Origin: Eretmocerus hayati
Lineage: Eukaryota > Arthropoda > Insecta > Hymenoptera > Aphelinidae
Reading direction: 5' to 3'
Length of the DNA stretch: 64,000 nucleotides
NCBI GenBank assembly: GCA_029851415.1
Contig: CM056741.1
Coordinates: forward strand, 86,504,282 to 86,568,281
Notes under the pieces: generated by a model
The model's input: the letters and a program-made list of their open reading frames with translations, nothing else
Databases searched by the model: none
Told to the model about the DNA's origin: nothing
In this document: in pieces, positions 21,493-32,623 of the stretch
How positions within the stretch are numbered: the first letter of the stretch is position 1
Layout: each line of letters opens with the position of its first letter
Position numbers and translations under genes: made by a program

Positions 21493-21995
21493 GACTCTGC
21501 CGATTGAAACAGAAGAGGCCCAAATGTTTCCAGGAGGAATCTGATGCACTGAAGAGGGAAGAAAGAAGAAAGAAGAGAGAAGAAAGAAGAAAGAGAAGGA
21601 ACAATGAAGAATGAAGATAGAAGATGCCGACAAGTGGCCGAAGAGAGAAGATGGAGAAGAGGAACGCTCGCAATCGAGCGCGAGACATGCCGCTCATCCT
21701 GAAGTAATGCTCACGCGGTTCCGGGATGAGATGGTAGATGCAGGTGGATCTCCTTCTTGATTGCCCGATGCCCTAGGTTTCGGACATCGAGGGGAGAGGG
21801 ATATTACACGGCCGGGCCCACCTCTCGGTGGGCCCCACCCAAACCCGTGTCCCGCCTGGTATGGCCTGCGTGGGCTATGCGTAGTCCGCGTAAGCTGAAC
21901 CAGTCCGGTGTCTGGGGACGGATCCGAGCGATCCTGAGGCAGATTTTGCCCTCTAACCACCTTAAAAATAAAAAAAAAATAAAAAAAAAAAAAAA
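21493..21995 (+). other. 3' UTR and A-rich tail of the R1-clade element
   Basis: Purine-rich 3' UTR nearly identical to 37242-37738. It contains a stable hairpin, GGCCCACC-TCTC-GGTGGGCC at 21815-21834, also kept at 37564-37583, which could be part of the RNA recognised by the element's own reverse transcriptase. An A-rich tail (21965-21996) leads into the right target duplication. Confidence 0.8.
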
Positions 21996-22320
21996 AGAGA
22001 TGGAGTACTCCGGCAAGCGTGCTAGTATGGGTGTCCTGTCTGTTACCACTCAGACACGGCCAAGCTCCCGCGGCAAGGCGGGGATACCTCCCCTGGCCTC
22101 GCATGCCACTGTCACCGGCCGCGGTGCAAAGGCCCCCACCACCCCTCAGCTCTCGCCCGTGCGGGGGACACTGCCAACCGTGCCTGCTGATGTGCAGTCT
22201 TGCAGTGATACCACCATCGAGCTCTCTGCTTCTGAGCCCGTGCAAATTCAAAATCAGGATACAGGCGCGGAGCTCAACTCTGCATATCCCTAGTTCGTGC
22301 TCTCTACACTATAATCAAGG

Positions 22321-22698
22321 TGCACTGGGGATGAGACAGCGTAGCAGGACAATCCCAGTCTTCCTGCCCAACCGACAACAGCAGCAGCACGTTCTACACC
22401 GTTGCCAAACTCTCCTGACCCCAAGTGGGTATTGATTGCGCAGAGCACCTTGGACTTTTTCTTTCAGCGTTTTGATATGCTCCAGGATCAGTTGGACGAG
22501 GTATCGTCCCTCGCGAGGCGATGTGACGCTCCAGTTACTCCTTCACCTCTCACGCCAGCAGTGAATGAGGTGAATGCTCAGCTGTTGGAGCGTGTGTCGT
22601 CTCTAGAGCAAATGTTAGGAAGACAGAGTTCCCAGCTGCGAGAACTCCGCCTTCATCGACAGCTGATTTTGGGAGCTAATTCTTTAATGCGAGGCTAG
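22321..22698 (+). pseudogene. LINE ORF1 fragment (coiled-coil part)
   Basis: From about 22402 the open frame reads WVLIAQSTLDFFFQRFDMLQ and continues with strong similarity to residues ~195-300 of the ORF1 at 1004-2731 (WVLISQSTLDLFFQQNEMLQ). Upstream in the same frame, stops at 22291, 22315 and 22339 break it. The PHD finger is not present. The 22009-22290 stretch before it is open but low-complexity and unrecognised. Confidence 0.75.
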
Positions 22699-22814
22699 AT
22701 CCTACATCTGAATGGAGCCTTGCACAGTAGCCAAGGCGCTCTGCACAACAATAATTCGAATTATAAAGCCAATTGTCCACAGAAATCCACAAGCTTCACC
22801 CTGTCATCTGTGCC

Positions 22815-22892
22815 GGGCCTGAGTTGGAGGCACTCATGAACGAAAGAGACGCGACGCGTAGGCGCTGAGATCGTAACCAGTAGAACCGGCGC
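22815..22892 (+). pseudogene. LINE ORF2 fragment (end of endonuclease domain)
   Basis: Codons read GPELEALMNERDATRRR followed by stops, matching the last residues of the ORF2 endonuclease region at the left edge of the window. The reading resumes on the far side of the insertion at 32630, which proves that one LINE was split. Confidence 0.75.
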
Positions 22893-23440
22893 AATTGAGG
22901 GGGTGGGTGGAATAAGGGCCTAATTACAAAATGGCCATCCCGAGAAAAACGATAAAAACTAATTGTACCTCGCCCGTGGCATGATACGATGCGCATTCCT
23001 GGCTTATTTCAAAGGTTTTGGCATTCCCAAAACAACCGCACAGGAATTGAAAGGTAGCCGTCGATTTTGAGAGGTATACAGCCATTCAAAAAAATGTAAT
23101 TAGGCTCTCTTTCCGAATACTGAGTCAATTTTTGGGATGGTTGGTCCACTTAAAGTTGAATAAGGATGCGAAATCAAGTTCAATGGCTTCCAAATTCCAT
23201 CAGCATATCTATGAGTATATCACACAAGATATCCGATTGCGATCCAACGTCTCAATGCATTTTCATCGATTCTTCACGTAAAAGATGGTTACATTGAGTG
23301 TGTGAAACTGAGGTCACTCAATATTCACTTAGCAAGCATGGAGATACATTTTTTTAAGGCCAAAGAACATGATTTGATAGCCAGAATTGGTAGAAAAGAG
23401 ATATGGAGGTCATGAGCATTTTTTTCTTAATTTTTCCGTG

Positions 23441-23726
23441 AAAAATTAGGCCCTATTTACCAATACCTCATCACTTAGGCCCTTGATCCCGATATCGATA
23501 GTGGAGTTAGGCCCTTTTGAACGAGTTTTTCCGGTGATTTAGGCCCTTTTTACCAGTATTGTTGCACTTAGGCCCTTTTTACCAATAATGTTGCTTTTAG
23601 GCCCTTTTCACCAATACTGTTGCACTTGAGCCTTTTTTACCAGTACTTATGCGTTGAGGTTCTTTTTAACAGTACCCTTGCACTTGGGCCATTTTTTCGA
23701 AGACAATTTCCCTGTTGTTTGGGCTC
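23441..23726 (+). repeat. ~30-bp minisatellite, TTAGGCCCTTTTTACCA type
   Basis: About nine imperfect units of roughly 30 bases (starts near 23446, 23476, 23508, 23539, 23569, 23598, 23627, 23654, 23684). The LTR element at 23727 inserted into the last unit. The core TTAGGCCCTT is also in the terminal repeats of the host transposon. Confidence 0.8.
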
Positions 23727-23981
23727 TGTTGGGTTCACTCGCATTATAGAGTATACATGCGTGAGTGTTGTGTATATATGTGAGCATGATGCGCTATACC
23801 ATACGCTCCGGTCTCAAGCCAGCTGAGAGAGTCAGATATCGCGGGGACACGGAGCACACTAGATCTCTCCTATCTGTACATAGTATCTACAAGCCGTTAT
23901 TAAAGTGACAAAAGTATTGTTATCAATTGTGAGTTTCAATCTACGAACCCAAATTACACCATGAAATCTACAGACTTAACA
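23727..23981 (+). repeat. 5' LTR of the outer LTR element
   Basis: 255 bases from TGTTGGG to TTAACA; pairs with 29353-29602. Small indels (TGATGCGC against GCGC; GAGAGAGTC against GAGAGTC) and scattered substitutions separate the two copies. Confidence 0.9.
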
Positions 23982-24211
23982 GTGGCGACGGGGATAGTGG
24001 TATACAGTGATCTACAATGCATTCCGTGTGAAGAGTGCGAGTCTTGGCAGAAAGCAGCCTGTGAGCCGGTAGCCTTTACACCTGTAGCCACGCTCCGAAA
24101 TCATCCGTGCGAGTGCTCATTACAATCCATAACGGCATTTCCAGTACAGCTACAAGTCTACAGCTCGAAGCCTACATCTACATACAGTGAAGTACGTTTC
24201 AGTGCATTTGT

Positions 24212-24332
24212 TTTGTGCCGGTGCACGCTCGCATATGCGTTGCACTACGGCACAAACTGAGTGAAAAGAGTCGGTGCATTTGTTCTCGTGTCGGTGCACG
24301 CCCGCTTTTTGCGCGTTGCGCTACGGCACGAG
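24212..24332 (+). other. Two adjacent RNA hairpins with compensatory changes
   Basis: Hairpin 1 (24212-24256) pairs TTTGTGCCG with CGGCACAAA; hairpin 2 (24285-24332) pairs CTCGTGTCG with CGGCACGAG. Two base pairs change on both sides (T-A to C-G) and one becomes G-U, keeping the stem. An inner stem (GTGCA with TGCAC or TGCGC) is also kept. Each is preceded by GTGCATTTG. A third copy is at 27937-27966. Confidence 0.7.
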
Positions 24333-24390
24333 TTTAACATCCAAAACGAGTGCATAAGCTACAAGTTTGCAATCTACAGCCTATGCCTAC

Positions 24391-25163
24391 TGTGACGAGC
24401 ACCCCTTCAGCCCTCGCAACCGGTTGGGCTTCGGTGCGCTCGCACAGACGTGTGCGGGCCAAAGGCGCCGATTACCCCCGGCAGAGCAACCCGTGAGCCG
24501 CCGCACCGCAGATCGCGCATGCTTTAATAGCCGTGATTCGTGCCGGTTTCACCAGTCCGCCTCGCGCATGGGACTCGTTCGCCTCTCCAGTCTAGGAGCT
24601 CTAGTCTGGGGATGGCTTACGCATCCACTAGCAGGCAACTCCTCTTCATCTGCAGGAGCGCTGCAGACGAGAGTAGTTTGAAGGCTGGCTGCTGGAGCAC
24701 AGTAGTCAGTCAATCATCCCGTCCGCGTTACCACCCGGACAAACGCCTCTTGATTCCCTGGGAGCTCCAGGAGTCGAGATGGCATGCAGGGTACCAAAGT
24801 GTTCCCCACCTCTAGGAGCTCTAGTGGTGAGGAGACTAGGCCCGTCCAAGTACACACCGGCTAGCCACTTATTTCTTTACCCGCCCGGAGGAGCTCTCTC
24901 GTGGCCTTAGAAGCACCGTAATAATACCTGATTGTAATTCCCATGTTTAAGGCTAGACCGTATTTTGTAGACACACAGTTACGTCCGAACACTAATTCAT
25001 CAGTATGTCTTTACATATATATTTCTTCTTTTTTTCTTACAGGATCGACCATTGTACATGACTTGAATAAATAGTTCATATTTAATATTCTAAACCCGGC
25101 ATTTCTGATCTTTTGAGGACCTGAAACCCACCTTATTATCCCCCTAGTTAACCCTCAGTTACA
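24391..25163 (+). repeat. 5' LTR of the inner LTR element
   Basis: 773 bases, TGTGACGAGC to CAGTTACA. Contains repeated AGGAGCTC / GAGCTC words and an AATAAA signal near 25066. Short open frames in it recur in the 3' LTR and are not coding. Confidence 0.9.
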
Positions 25164-25686
25164 TGGCGCCCAGACAGTTTTTGATCATTGCCGGATCCGT
25201 TTTTTTCCGTACCGGGGGCTAGTGTAACCTTCTGTTACATGAGACACAGACTATGCCTGACTTTTGCCGGATCTCTAGCTCGTTCACGTTTTGCTTGTAT
25301 ACTGATGGATTAGTGGTTCGACATACACACCGACCCGCTATTTAGGCACACATACAGAACACGTACACTGCGAGAAGAAGAGAGAAGATCAGCATACCGG
25401 AGAAAGGAACACCAAACCGTCGCAAGAAGGGAAGGAGGAGAAGAGGGGAAACGTCGTGGTATACTGTAAGGATACCCCACCAAGCATCCCGAGCTGTCAG
25501 TGTGGGAGGTTTCGGCCTAGTTTACCCAAAGCGGTGTTCCACCCCACCAACCTCTCAACCATTCAAACGGGATCATTACCGGAATAGTACTCGCCAGACC
25601 GAGGGGAATAACCCCACCACCTTGAAACAATAGACACTTGACCTAATTAGCGGTACCAAGGCCGAAAATCGCCAGTATGACGCAAT

Positions 25687-26881
25687 ATGTCCTTTGAAAT
25701 GGAACTCACGGAAACAGAGCGTGCAGTCGCGAGCATCGCGGGTATTACGTTCGACGTGGTGAAAATAACGGACGATAACGTTTTCGAGGAATACGACCCG
25801 GGTCCAGGGCCGGTCGACAGCCCGGTCTACATACCGTCGACAATAATATCAGTGCCGAAAGACCAGGAAGAAGAAATTATCACACCACCAGACGAACCAA
25901 TGCCGCAGAACGCGCGCACGGCTGCTCCTGAGGAGCTCTCAGGGACAGCAACAATTGACACCAGCTATTCGACATCTAGCCAAGCACCAGCACCAAGTCT
26001 ACGATCAGAAGTCCACGTTGTCCAGAAAGTACAGCCAGCAGACAGCAAACCCGTTTTACCGGACCAGGAAGAAATCGTATCAAGAAAATCGTCACGCTCT
26101 CGCCCAAGCGCCCCACCGCCACGTGCGCCAATAGCACAGCTGGCTGCAAAGCCAAAAGGCTCATCGACGGAGATAAAGCGTCTCCTCAACCGACGTCCGA
26201 AGCCGTCCCAGGTGCAGAGGAGAGTCGTGGAGATCGTGGACGCTCCGGCGTGGAAAGCCAAGGTCATCAGGCTGCGTCAGGATGTGCAGAGGCGCAAAGA
26301 GGCGAGCAAAGTAGTGGGAAAGATTTCCAAGGAGACCGCACAGACCAGCAGACCACCGCACTTTAGGAAGTCCACGGAAGCACATGACCGTTTCTGTTTG
26401 GGCCATACAGTAAGAATATATACATATAGTTATATATCTTGTCCCCGTTCACCGTAATACCTTGAGTAAAATAATTGTACAGACCAACAAGCCGACGCCA
26501 GTATGTTTGCTTGCCCCGTGCACAGGGCCAGCAGCATTGACTGTGCAGATTCCGGACCAGAGCATGGTATCGCCACCACCACCAATACCAGTAACTCTAG
26601 CAGCACCAGCGACACCTGTTGTCAGCATAGAGACACCACCATTATCACCTGCCCTAGCCCCAGTACAAGCTGCCCCTCTCCCAGGAGCACCCACGTTTGC
26701 CGTAACACTACCAGATGGGAACGTCATAAGTGTTCCAGTGGGGGCAAAACGCTACCGGTGGCGCAACGACAGCATCAAGTGGCATCTGAACTTTGACGCT
26801 GCAGGAATCATCACCCGTTGCCGTAAGAAAAGTTTTCTCGCTTATCACCAGACAACAGATACACACTTAGTTTCACGGTAA
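25687..26881 (+). CDS. Two-exon ORF of the inner LTR element, unknown function
   Basis: Exon 1 25687-26409 (241 codons, ATG start) and exon 2 26483-26881 (132 codons and stop) are in the same phase when the 73-base GT-AG stretch 26410-26482 is removed (donor ACA/GTAAGA, acceptor TTGTACAG). Unspliced, exon 1 runs into a stop at 26455. The product of 373 residues has an acidic N-terminal third, a Pro/Ser middle, an Arg/Lys-rich segment (residues ~165-235), and a Pro/Ala-rich part. It ends with a small domain-like stretch (FAVTLPDGNVISVPVGAKRY...). I recognise no family. By position it could be a divergent Gag, but no zinc knuckle is present. Confidence 0.55.
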
Positions 26882-27007
26882 TCCCTGAATTATCGACACC
26901 TAGTTCCCGAGATAATCTCTGTATTATCAACTCTAGTTTCTCCCGTTGACCCGGGTCCCAGGGTAGAGTGAAACGTCCGGGTTTCACTCTCCAAAAGAAG
27001 AGGGGGA

Positions 27008-27780
27008 TGTGACGAGCACCCCTTCAGCCCTCGCAACCGGTTGGGCTTCGGTGCGCTCGCACAGACGTGTGCGGGCCAAAGGCGCCGATTACCCCCGGCA
27101 GAGCAACCCGTGAGCCGCCGCACCGCAGATCGCGCATGCTTTAATAGCCGTGATTTGTGCCGGTTTCACCAGTCCGCCTCGCGCATGGGACTCGTTCGCC
27201 TCTCCAGTCTAGGAGCTCTAGTCTGGGGATGGATTACGCATCCACTAGCAGGCAACTCCTCTTCATCTGCAGGAGCGCTGCAGACGAGAGTAGTTTGAAG
27301 GCTGGCTGCTGGAGCACAGTAGTCAGTCAATCATCCCGTCCGCGTTACTACCCGGACAAACGCCTCTTGATTCCCTGGGAGCTCCAGGAGTCGAGATGGC
27401 ATGCAGGGTACCAAAGTGTTCCCCACCTCTAGGAGCTCTAGTGGTGAGGAGACTAGGCCCGTCCAAGTACACACCGGCTAGCCACTTATTTCTTTACCCG
27501 CCCGGAGGAGCTCTCTCGTGGCCTTAGAAGCACCGTAATAATACCTGATTGTAATTCCCATGTTTAAGGCTAGACCGTATTTTGTAGACACACAGTTACG
27601 TCCGAACACTAATTCATCAGTATGTCTTTACATATATATTTCTTCTTTTTTTCTTACAGGATCGACCATTGTACATGACTTGAATAAATAGTTCATATTT
27701 AATATTCTAAACCCGGCATTTCTGATCTTTTGAGGACCTGAAACCCACCTTATTATCCCCCTAGTTAACCCTCAGTTACA
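27008..27780 (+). repeat. 3' LTR of the inner LTR element
   Basis: 773 bases matching 24391-25163 with about three substitutions (for example ATTCGTGCC to ATTTGTGCC, GGCTTACGC to GGATTACGC). Right flank CTAC at 27781. Confidence 0.92.
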
Positions 27781-27936
27781 CTACAAGCCTACAATAAAAA
27801 GCACAGCCCTCGCCTACAGTGCAACTACAGTGCAATTACAATGCAACTACAATACAATTACAGTGCAACTACAGTGCTTCCGTGATCCTTTTACAAACAG
27901 TACATCTTCAGTGGTAATCTTAGTGCATTTATTTGG

Positions 27937-27966
27937 TTCGTGTCGATATATGTGCTACGGCACGAG
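27937..27966 (+). other. Third copy of the conserved hairpin
   Basis: TTCGTGTCG pairs with CGGCACGAG around a 12-base loop shorter than in the two copies at 24212-24332. It is again preceded by GTGCATTT. Confidence 0.6.
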
Positions 27967-28207
27967 TTTACGTTCAAAACAAGTGTACTTGAAAATGCAA
28001 TTACGAGTACATACAGTACGACTACATAATACGTTCCATGCGACTACAAGTATAGCGCTAAAGTACATACACTGCAACTACATACGCAGAGTGCTACTAC
28101 ATAAGCAAAATGCAACTACATACGCAAAGTGCGACTACAACTACATGCGCAAAGTGCACGCCAAAAGTTTCAGTGCGAATTTACTTGCGCGCTAAAACCC
28201 TACAGTG

Positions 28208-28472
28208 ATGTCAGATCTACCACCGAGCAATACAGACTCAGGCAGCGGGTCAATGACTCCTTCAACCTTCAAGTACAACTACGATGGTGCTAAATTTTCA
28301 ATTCGAGCCGTACGTCCCTGACTTTTCAAATTGGGACCGTTGGATTCAGCATTTGGAAGCAGATAGTAACATCTACATACAAGAAGCTGAACGGGTTTCA
28401 TCAACAGCAGCTTTAGAGATTAAGGAGAAACACGAGTTCGAATTCAGCAAGCAGCGAATTCTTCAGAAATAA
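28208..28472 (+). pseudogene. Possible gag N-terminal remnant
   Basis: An ATG at 28208 opens a 37-codon frame (MSDLPPSNTD...). After a frame change near 28290 a second frame reads FEPYVPDFSNWDRWIQHLEA, a pattern (aromatic - N - W - x - W - x - x - x - L - E) seen near the start of many Ty3/gypsy Gag proteins. It stops at 28472. This is the only trace of coding in the outer LTR element; the assignment is tentative. Confidence 0.35.
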
Positions 28473-29352
28473 ACTACAAGCTACAGTCTTCAAATCTACA
28501 AGTGTTTTCATGGAGTTATACGAACATTCAAATGGTTACAGTGGTCGATTACGCGAGGAGTAGTGAACAATAGTTACTGATATTTTCGAAGTTATTTGCA
28601 GTTCTGCTATTCACAAAAATTTACAAGATTCGAAATGTTCTTTCCACGAGAACTTACAGAATTTAGAATTTTCATTTATAAAAATCTACAGAATTCATAA
28701 TTTTTATTTACAAGAATCTTTACAATTACAATTCCTATCTACAGGAGTTCACCATATTTACAATTTTTCTCGATTTGGAAAGACTAGTCAAACTGAGTGT
28801 TGTATACAAATTATTACACAATTTTTTAAAAGTTCTAATGCTAGAGGAAAGTTGTGAAACATTCAGAGTTTTCACATTCCACACCTTTTTACACGCTAAA
28901 GATGTTTCTGCGTGATTAATTTCCACTACGAAAATGCGTACAAAATTTTTCTTCAATGGAAAAATTTCTACAAATCTTGGTGCGAAATCTACAATTTTAT
29001 TGCAAGATGTCTTCAAAGAACTTACAAAATGTTCGAAGTGTGCGTGCTACAAGAACTCGAAATTGTGTCTGTTACAAAATTTTGAGAGTGTCTGCTATGA
29101 AAATTTCAAGTTTTCGACGCCAATGAACTACAAATGATTTTTTCAAATTTCTTCTTATACATTCAGTTGCTATTGATTTTCGCTTCAAAATAATTTCTAC
29201 TTCTACAAATGTTGTGCTTCGATTTTTTTTACCATGTTGTGCTTCAATTCTCCTACAATTCAATCAAATACATACAATACATTTTTCTCAAATTACAATT
29301 CTACACTTTCCCCGTAGTACAAGAATGAATGTTTTTTTCTCACAAGGGGAAG

Positions 29353-29602
29353 TGTTGGGTTCACTCGCATTATAGAGTATACATGCGTGAGTATTGTGTA
29401 TATATGTGAGCATGCGCTATACCATACGCTCCGGTCTCAAGCCAGCTGAGAGTCAGATATCGCGGGGACACGGAGCACACTACATCTCTCCTATCTGTAC
29501 ATAGTATTTACAAGCCGTTATTGAAGTGACCAAAGTATTGTTATCAATTATGAGTTTCAATCTACGAACCCAAATTACACCATTAAGTCTACAGACTTAA
29601 CA
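29353..29602 (+). repeat. 3' LTR of the outer LTR element
   Basis: 250 bases pairing with 23727-23981, preceded by the purine tract AAGGGGAAG and followed by GGCTC. Confidence 0.9.
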
Positions 29603-29888
29603 GGCTCTCTTAGAAAATCTTCGAGGTCTTGGTGACTTTGTGGGTAACTCTCTCTGCAGTATTAGACCCTTTTACGTAGTCATATTCGTGCTGAGATTCG
29701 ATTCCTAAACGAAGCTCTCTTCCGGAGTCTCATTGTTATGATCTTTTGAGGGGAATTCGGAGGTGTCCAGTTTCCCCAGGCAAACAACGATTAGGTGAGG
29801 AATCTAATCTGTCGGAGTTATGATTTTCCAGAGAATAGCTATGTATGAAGGAATCGTGCCCGTGAAATACACTTATTGCGCTGAAATG

Positions 29889-31399
29889 GGGAGTCCGGAG
29901 GGTCCGGGTCACCAAATCTCACCAAAATTTCTCCACAGGCTCGTACCACCTAGAACATGAAAAATCCAGAGTAACTCCATCAAATGGGCTTTCAGTTCAG
30001 AGCTACAAGCAAAAACGCTAGCATTGCGAGTATACCCATATATATGAGGCTTTCCACGGGACTTTTGACTTTTGTGTTACTGCAATGTTCCTGGAGTACG
30101 CTGAACTATGAGGAGTGCGCAGGAGTGGCATTATACATTGGCATTATTCAATATAGCCTACATTCTTTTTTGTTAAAACGCATCCTGATTCGCCAACAGA
30201 AGACTGCAAAAGATCATTTTTGGGTAGTTTACAAACGAACCATCGCGATTTTTTGAATTGATAAGGCTGTATCTATAATACCTATGCCTCAACTACTCCG
30301 ATGGAATGATATATCCATCTACTTATCTCATATTTTGAGAAAATCTTTGATTCAGAGGTGTGCGCTGATTAGGCTATGATATTAGCTCTCATTTATCGAT
30401 GTAACCGAGTTTTGTGGAAAAACTCTCTGGCTATTGTTTACGAAAATGATGAAATACCTTGTGCGGAACGGGGAATTCAGCAATGAGTTTTCGAAGTTAA
30501 GAAGAAGATGAATCGAATCCCGTTTGGCTTGTGAGTGTGCGTTGATCCGGACAAATTTTATAGAGCTTCAAAGCTCATGAAGTTATCGCGCCACTGGCTT
30601 TGAAAATGGTCATTTTTTCATGGCATACTCAGGAAACATAAAGCACAGGATTGGATCGTTGTGCTCTTTCTCCTTCATCACAAAAAGGGTATAACCGCAC
30701 TGTTTTGAGTTGCAATTGTCGACCGGTATTTCTGTGAGAAGCTAAGGAGAAATATTTGAATCTCGATGGTAAGCTTAATATGCCTCTGAATGCGATGATA
30801 TCGCGAATTTCTTGATTTCTACATAGTATACGGCTGAAATATGAACAAAATAACACCACAGTATACTCTAGAAATTGAAATGAGACTCATAAGTCGTGAC
30901 TCGATTTTGGAAATTTACATCCAATTTTGGAATAATCAATGATAAAATTCATCTTAGAGTCAAGTGAGGTGAAATATAATCCCTATTGATCGTCTAGGCA
31001 ATGTTTTGAATCGAATCTACTCGATTGGAGTTGATTCACAAATGTTTCAAGAGTGGAATTCCATACTTGTCGTTGTGAAGCAGATACCTTGGCTTGGAAG
31101 AGAGTGGCAACACTCGTTTGACATGTTTTCGAGGTCTTAGTATCACACAAAAACCATGTCAAACGTGTGCGATGGAAAATTTTTCTTTCTATTTCGAAGG
31201 GTCAATAGTTAAAAGTTCCATGGAAACCCTGATATATATCACTTTTTGACATGGGCCTACATGGGCAAAACGTTTTTGCTTGTAGCTCTGGACGGAAGGC
31301 CCATTTGACGGTGTCACTCTCGATTCTTCATTTTCTAGGTGGTGCGAGACTGTGAAAAAAGTTTAGTGAGGTATGGTGACCCGGACCCTCCGGACTCCC
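29889..31399. mobile_element. 1.5-kb element with ~200-bp imperfect terminal inverted repeats
   Basis: The left end GGGAGTCCGGAGGGTCCGGG and the right end (31380-31399, its complement) begin inverted repeats that can be followed for roughly 200 bases at about three-quarters identity; CACCTAGAA, CAAATGGGC and AGAGCTACAAGCAAAAACG are shared blocks. The interior has no coding ORF. I could not find a clear target duplication. It is best read as an old non-autonomous DNA element lying in the larger transposon. Confidence 0.6.
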
Positions 31400-32623
31400 G
31401 TTGCGAGTCTGATTTTCGGGCGCCACAGTGATTGGGGCCCAATCAATTTCTTACTTGATCTCGTTTCTTGAGCCTACCTTAGCCTATCTTACTCGTTTTG
31501 TGTGCCTGCCAGATAATTTTGAAGGTTGGGGACAAAACTGACCACGGATTCGGTTTCTACATCAAAAAATACACGAAAAACACATGTTCACGTCTTGGGA
31601 ACGATCCGACTCAAAATTCGCATTCTTGGCGTCCATCGGAGGGGCCACGGGTTCACGGACTCGATACTTTGGAGTTTTTCATGTTTTGGACCAGCTAGAT
31701 CTCGTGATCTAACGCGTCAAACTGACTTCCTCGAGTGACCATTCTGAAATGAGTTACACTGGGCGGCTATCAATGGGAATTACTGTTAGAGACATTAGAG
31801 GACGCGCATGCACAAGAGATGCAAATACTGAATTGAAATTTGTTTTAAAGATAATTTTTTGCAATTTTGACCACTTTCCACCGCCAAAACTGATAGTTTT
31901 CGAAACGGTTTTCGCTGTGACATGATCCGGCAAATACGATGGAGTGGTTAACTAACGTCTTGATTACAGGTAACATGGTTAAAAATCGATTTTTATCTTT
32001 CATGAATTTTCTTAGATGCCTCAATCACAGGTTGTCGACATAAGAATACTGCTTCCCTCTTTGTTCGAGTTCCGAAGATATGTCGAAAAAAATCAGATTG
32101 ATTCATTGAAATCCATCGGAACACGATTTTACTGATGGAACGCCGATTATCAACTTTTCGAAGGATTACTTAGAATACCGTACGACACAGAGATGACCTT
32201 GGGAAGTAAGAAAGCTCTTCCCCCACTCAAACCTAATGAGATAGTGAGGTCATGCTTTTCTCTTCAAAATGATTGGCGAACCATTCGTGTCCAATTGTGT
32301 AGCATCGTAGTTAGACGATTCATTCTTACCCGTCAAAACTATACAACTAGCTGTCCAAGGAGTATAGCTCGGTCTAACTGCCTTCAGATATCAGACAAAG
32401 AACTTAACTCTCATCATACAATCGATAAAAGGGCCTAACTCCCATCATATAATCGATGAAAGGGCCTAAGTGCACTTAGGCCCTTTTCCTGATCTATGGG
32501 GTTTTCGAAGTTTATGGAAAAACAACTTCCAGGGGGTGATAGATCATGGTTCAAGGGTTCAAAAAAGCGGTAGGCCAGAAGAAGGGCTTGAGTGCACTTA
32601 GTCCCTTGTTCCACCCACCCCCT
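31400..32623. other. Right flank of the CAATTG-flanked transposon
   Basis: AT-rich sequence without supported genes. Near the end are inverted AAGGGCCTAA / TTAGGCCCTT words, including a perfect 28-base palindrome at 32459-32486 centred between 32472 and 32473 (half-site AAAGGGCCTAAGTG). Confidence 0.5.

Larger units (their letters stand above)
3016..21995 (+). mobile_element. R1-clade non-LTR retrotransposon, split by a gypsy element
   Basis: The element has a 5' UTR (3016-3275), ORF1 with three CCHC-type knuckles, ORF2 with endonuclease, reverse transcriptase and a C-terminal zinc knuckle, then after the 13.3-kb insertion 8186-21488 resumes at 21489 with its 3' UTR and an A-rich tail to 21995. 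Without the insertion it is about 5.7 kb, the usual R1-clade size, and the 13-bp target duplication is close to that of R1 elements. Truncated relatives at 35835-38890 also sit in GA repeats. It is no longer active: one nonsense codon in ORF1, homopolymer frameshifts, changes in an RT motif, and the inserted LTR element. Confidence 0.9.
24391..27780 (+). mobile_element. Young non-autonomous LTR element with a spliced ORF
   Basis: LTRs 24391-25163 and 27008-27780 (773 bases each, only about three substitutions seen), flanked by CTAC (24387-24390, 27781-27784). PBS TGGCGCCCAGAC starts at 25164, resembling the tRNA-Lys type over its first nine bases. Polypurine tract AAAAGAAGAGGGGGA precedes the right LTR. 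The 1.84-kb interior has one two-exon ORF and no reverse transcriptase, so mobilisation must have been in trans. Confidence 0.9.
27785..29352 (+). repeat. TACA-rich interior of the outer LTR element
   Basis: The words CTACA, TTACA and TACAA recur every 10-30 bases on the plus strand from 24120 to 24390 and again from 27785 to about 29290, much denser than their complements. Around 27800-27870 this is nearly a short tandem repeat (ACTACAGTGCA). No ORF explains it. The third hairpin copy (27937-27966) lies here. Confidence 0.6.
23727..29602 (+). mobile_element. Non-autonomous LTR element with nested second LTR element
   Basis: LTRs 23727-23981 (255 bases) and 29353-29602 (250 bases), both TGTTGGGTTC...CTTAACA, flanked by GGCTC (23722-23726 and 29603-29607). 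PBS-like TGGCGACGGGG begins at 23983; purine tract AAGGGGAAG precedes the right LTR. After removing the inner element, only about 2 kb of internal sequence remains, with a broken gag-like fragment and no RT, so it depended on another element. LTR substitutions and small indels indicate moderate age. Confidence 0.85.
22898..32623. mobile_element. DNA-transposon-like element, CAATTG duplication, heavily nested
   Basis: Left end AGGGGGTGGGTGGAATAAGG and right end complementary (about 26-base terminal inverted repeat with 2 differences), flanked by CAATTG at 22892-22897 and 32624-32629. LINE coding sequence continues across it. Its own sequence is only about 2.2 kb (22898-23726, 29603-29888, 31400-32623); the rest is later insertions. 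The TIR contains AAGGGCCTAA, and the complementary TTAGGCCCTT recurs as a subterminal minisatellite at the left and as a palindrome at the right, like multiple transposase binding sites. No transposase seen, so it is non-autonomous. CAATTG is self-complementary, so the duplication could be 4 or 6 bases. Confidence 0.65.

Noticed and set aside
23441..23726. TTAGG-containing repeats as insect telomere sequence
   Set aside because: The unit is about 30 bases with TTAGGCCC, not (TTAGG)n, and belongs to a transposon end.
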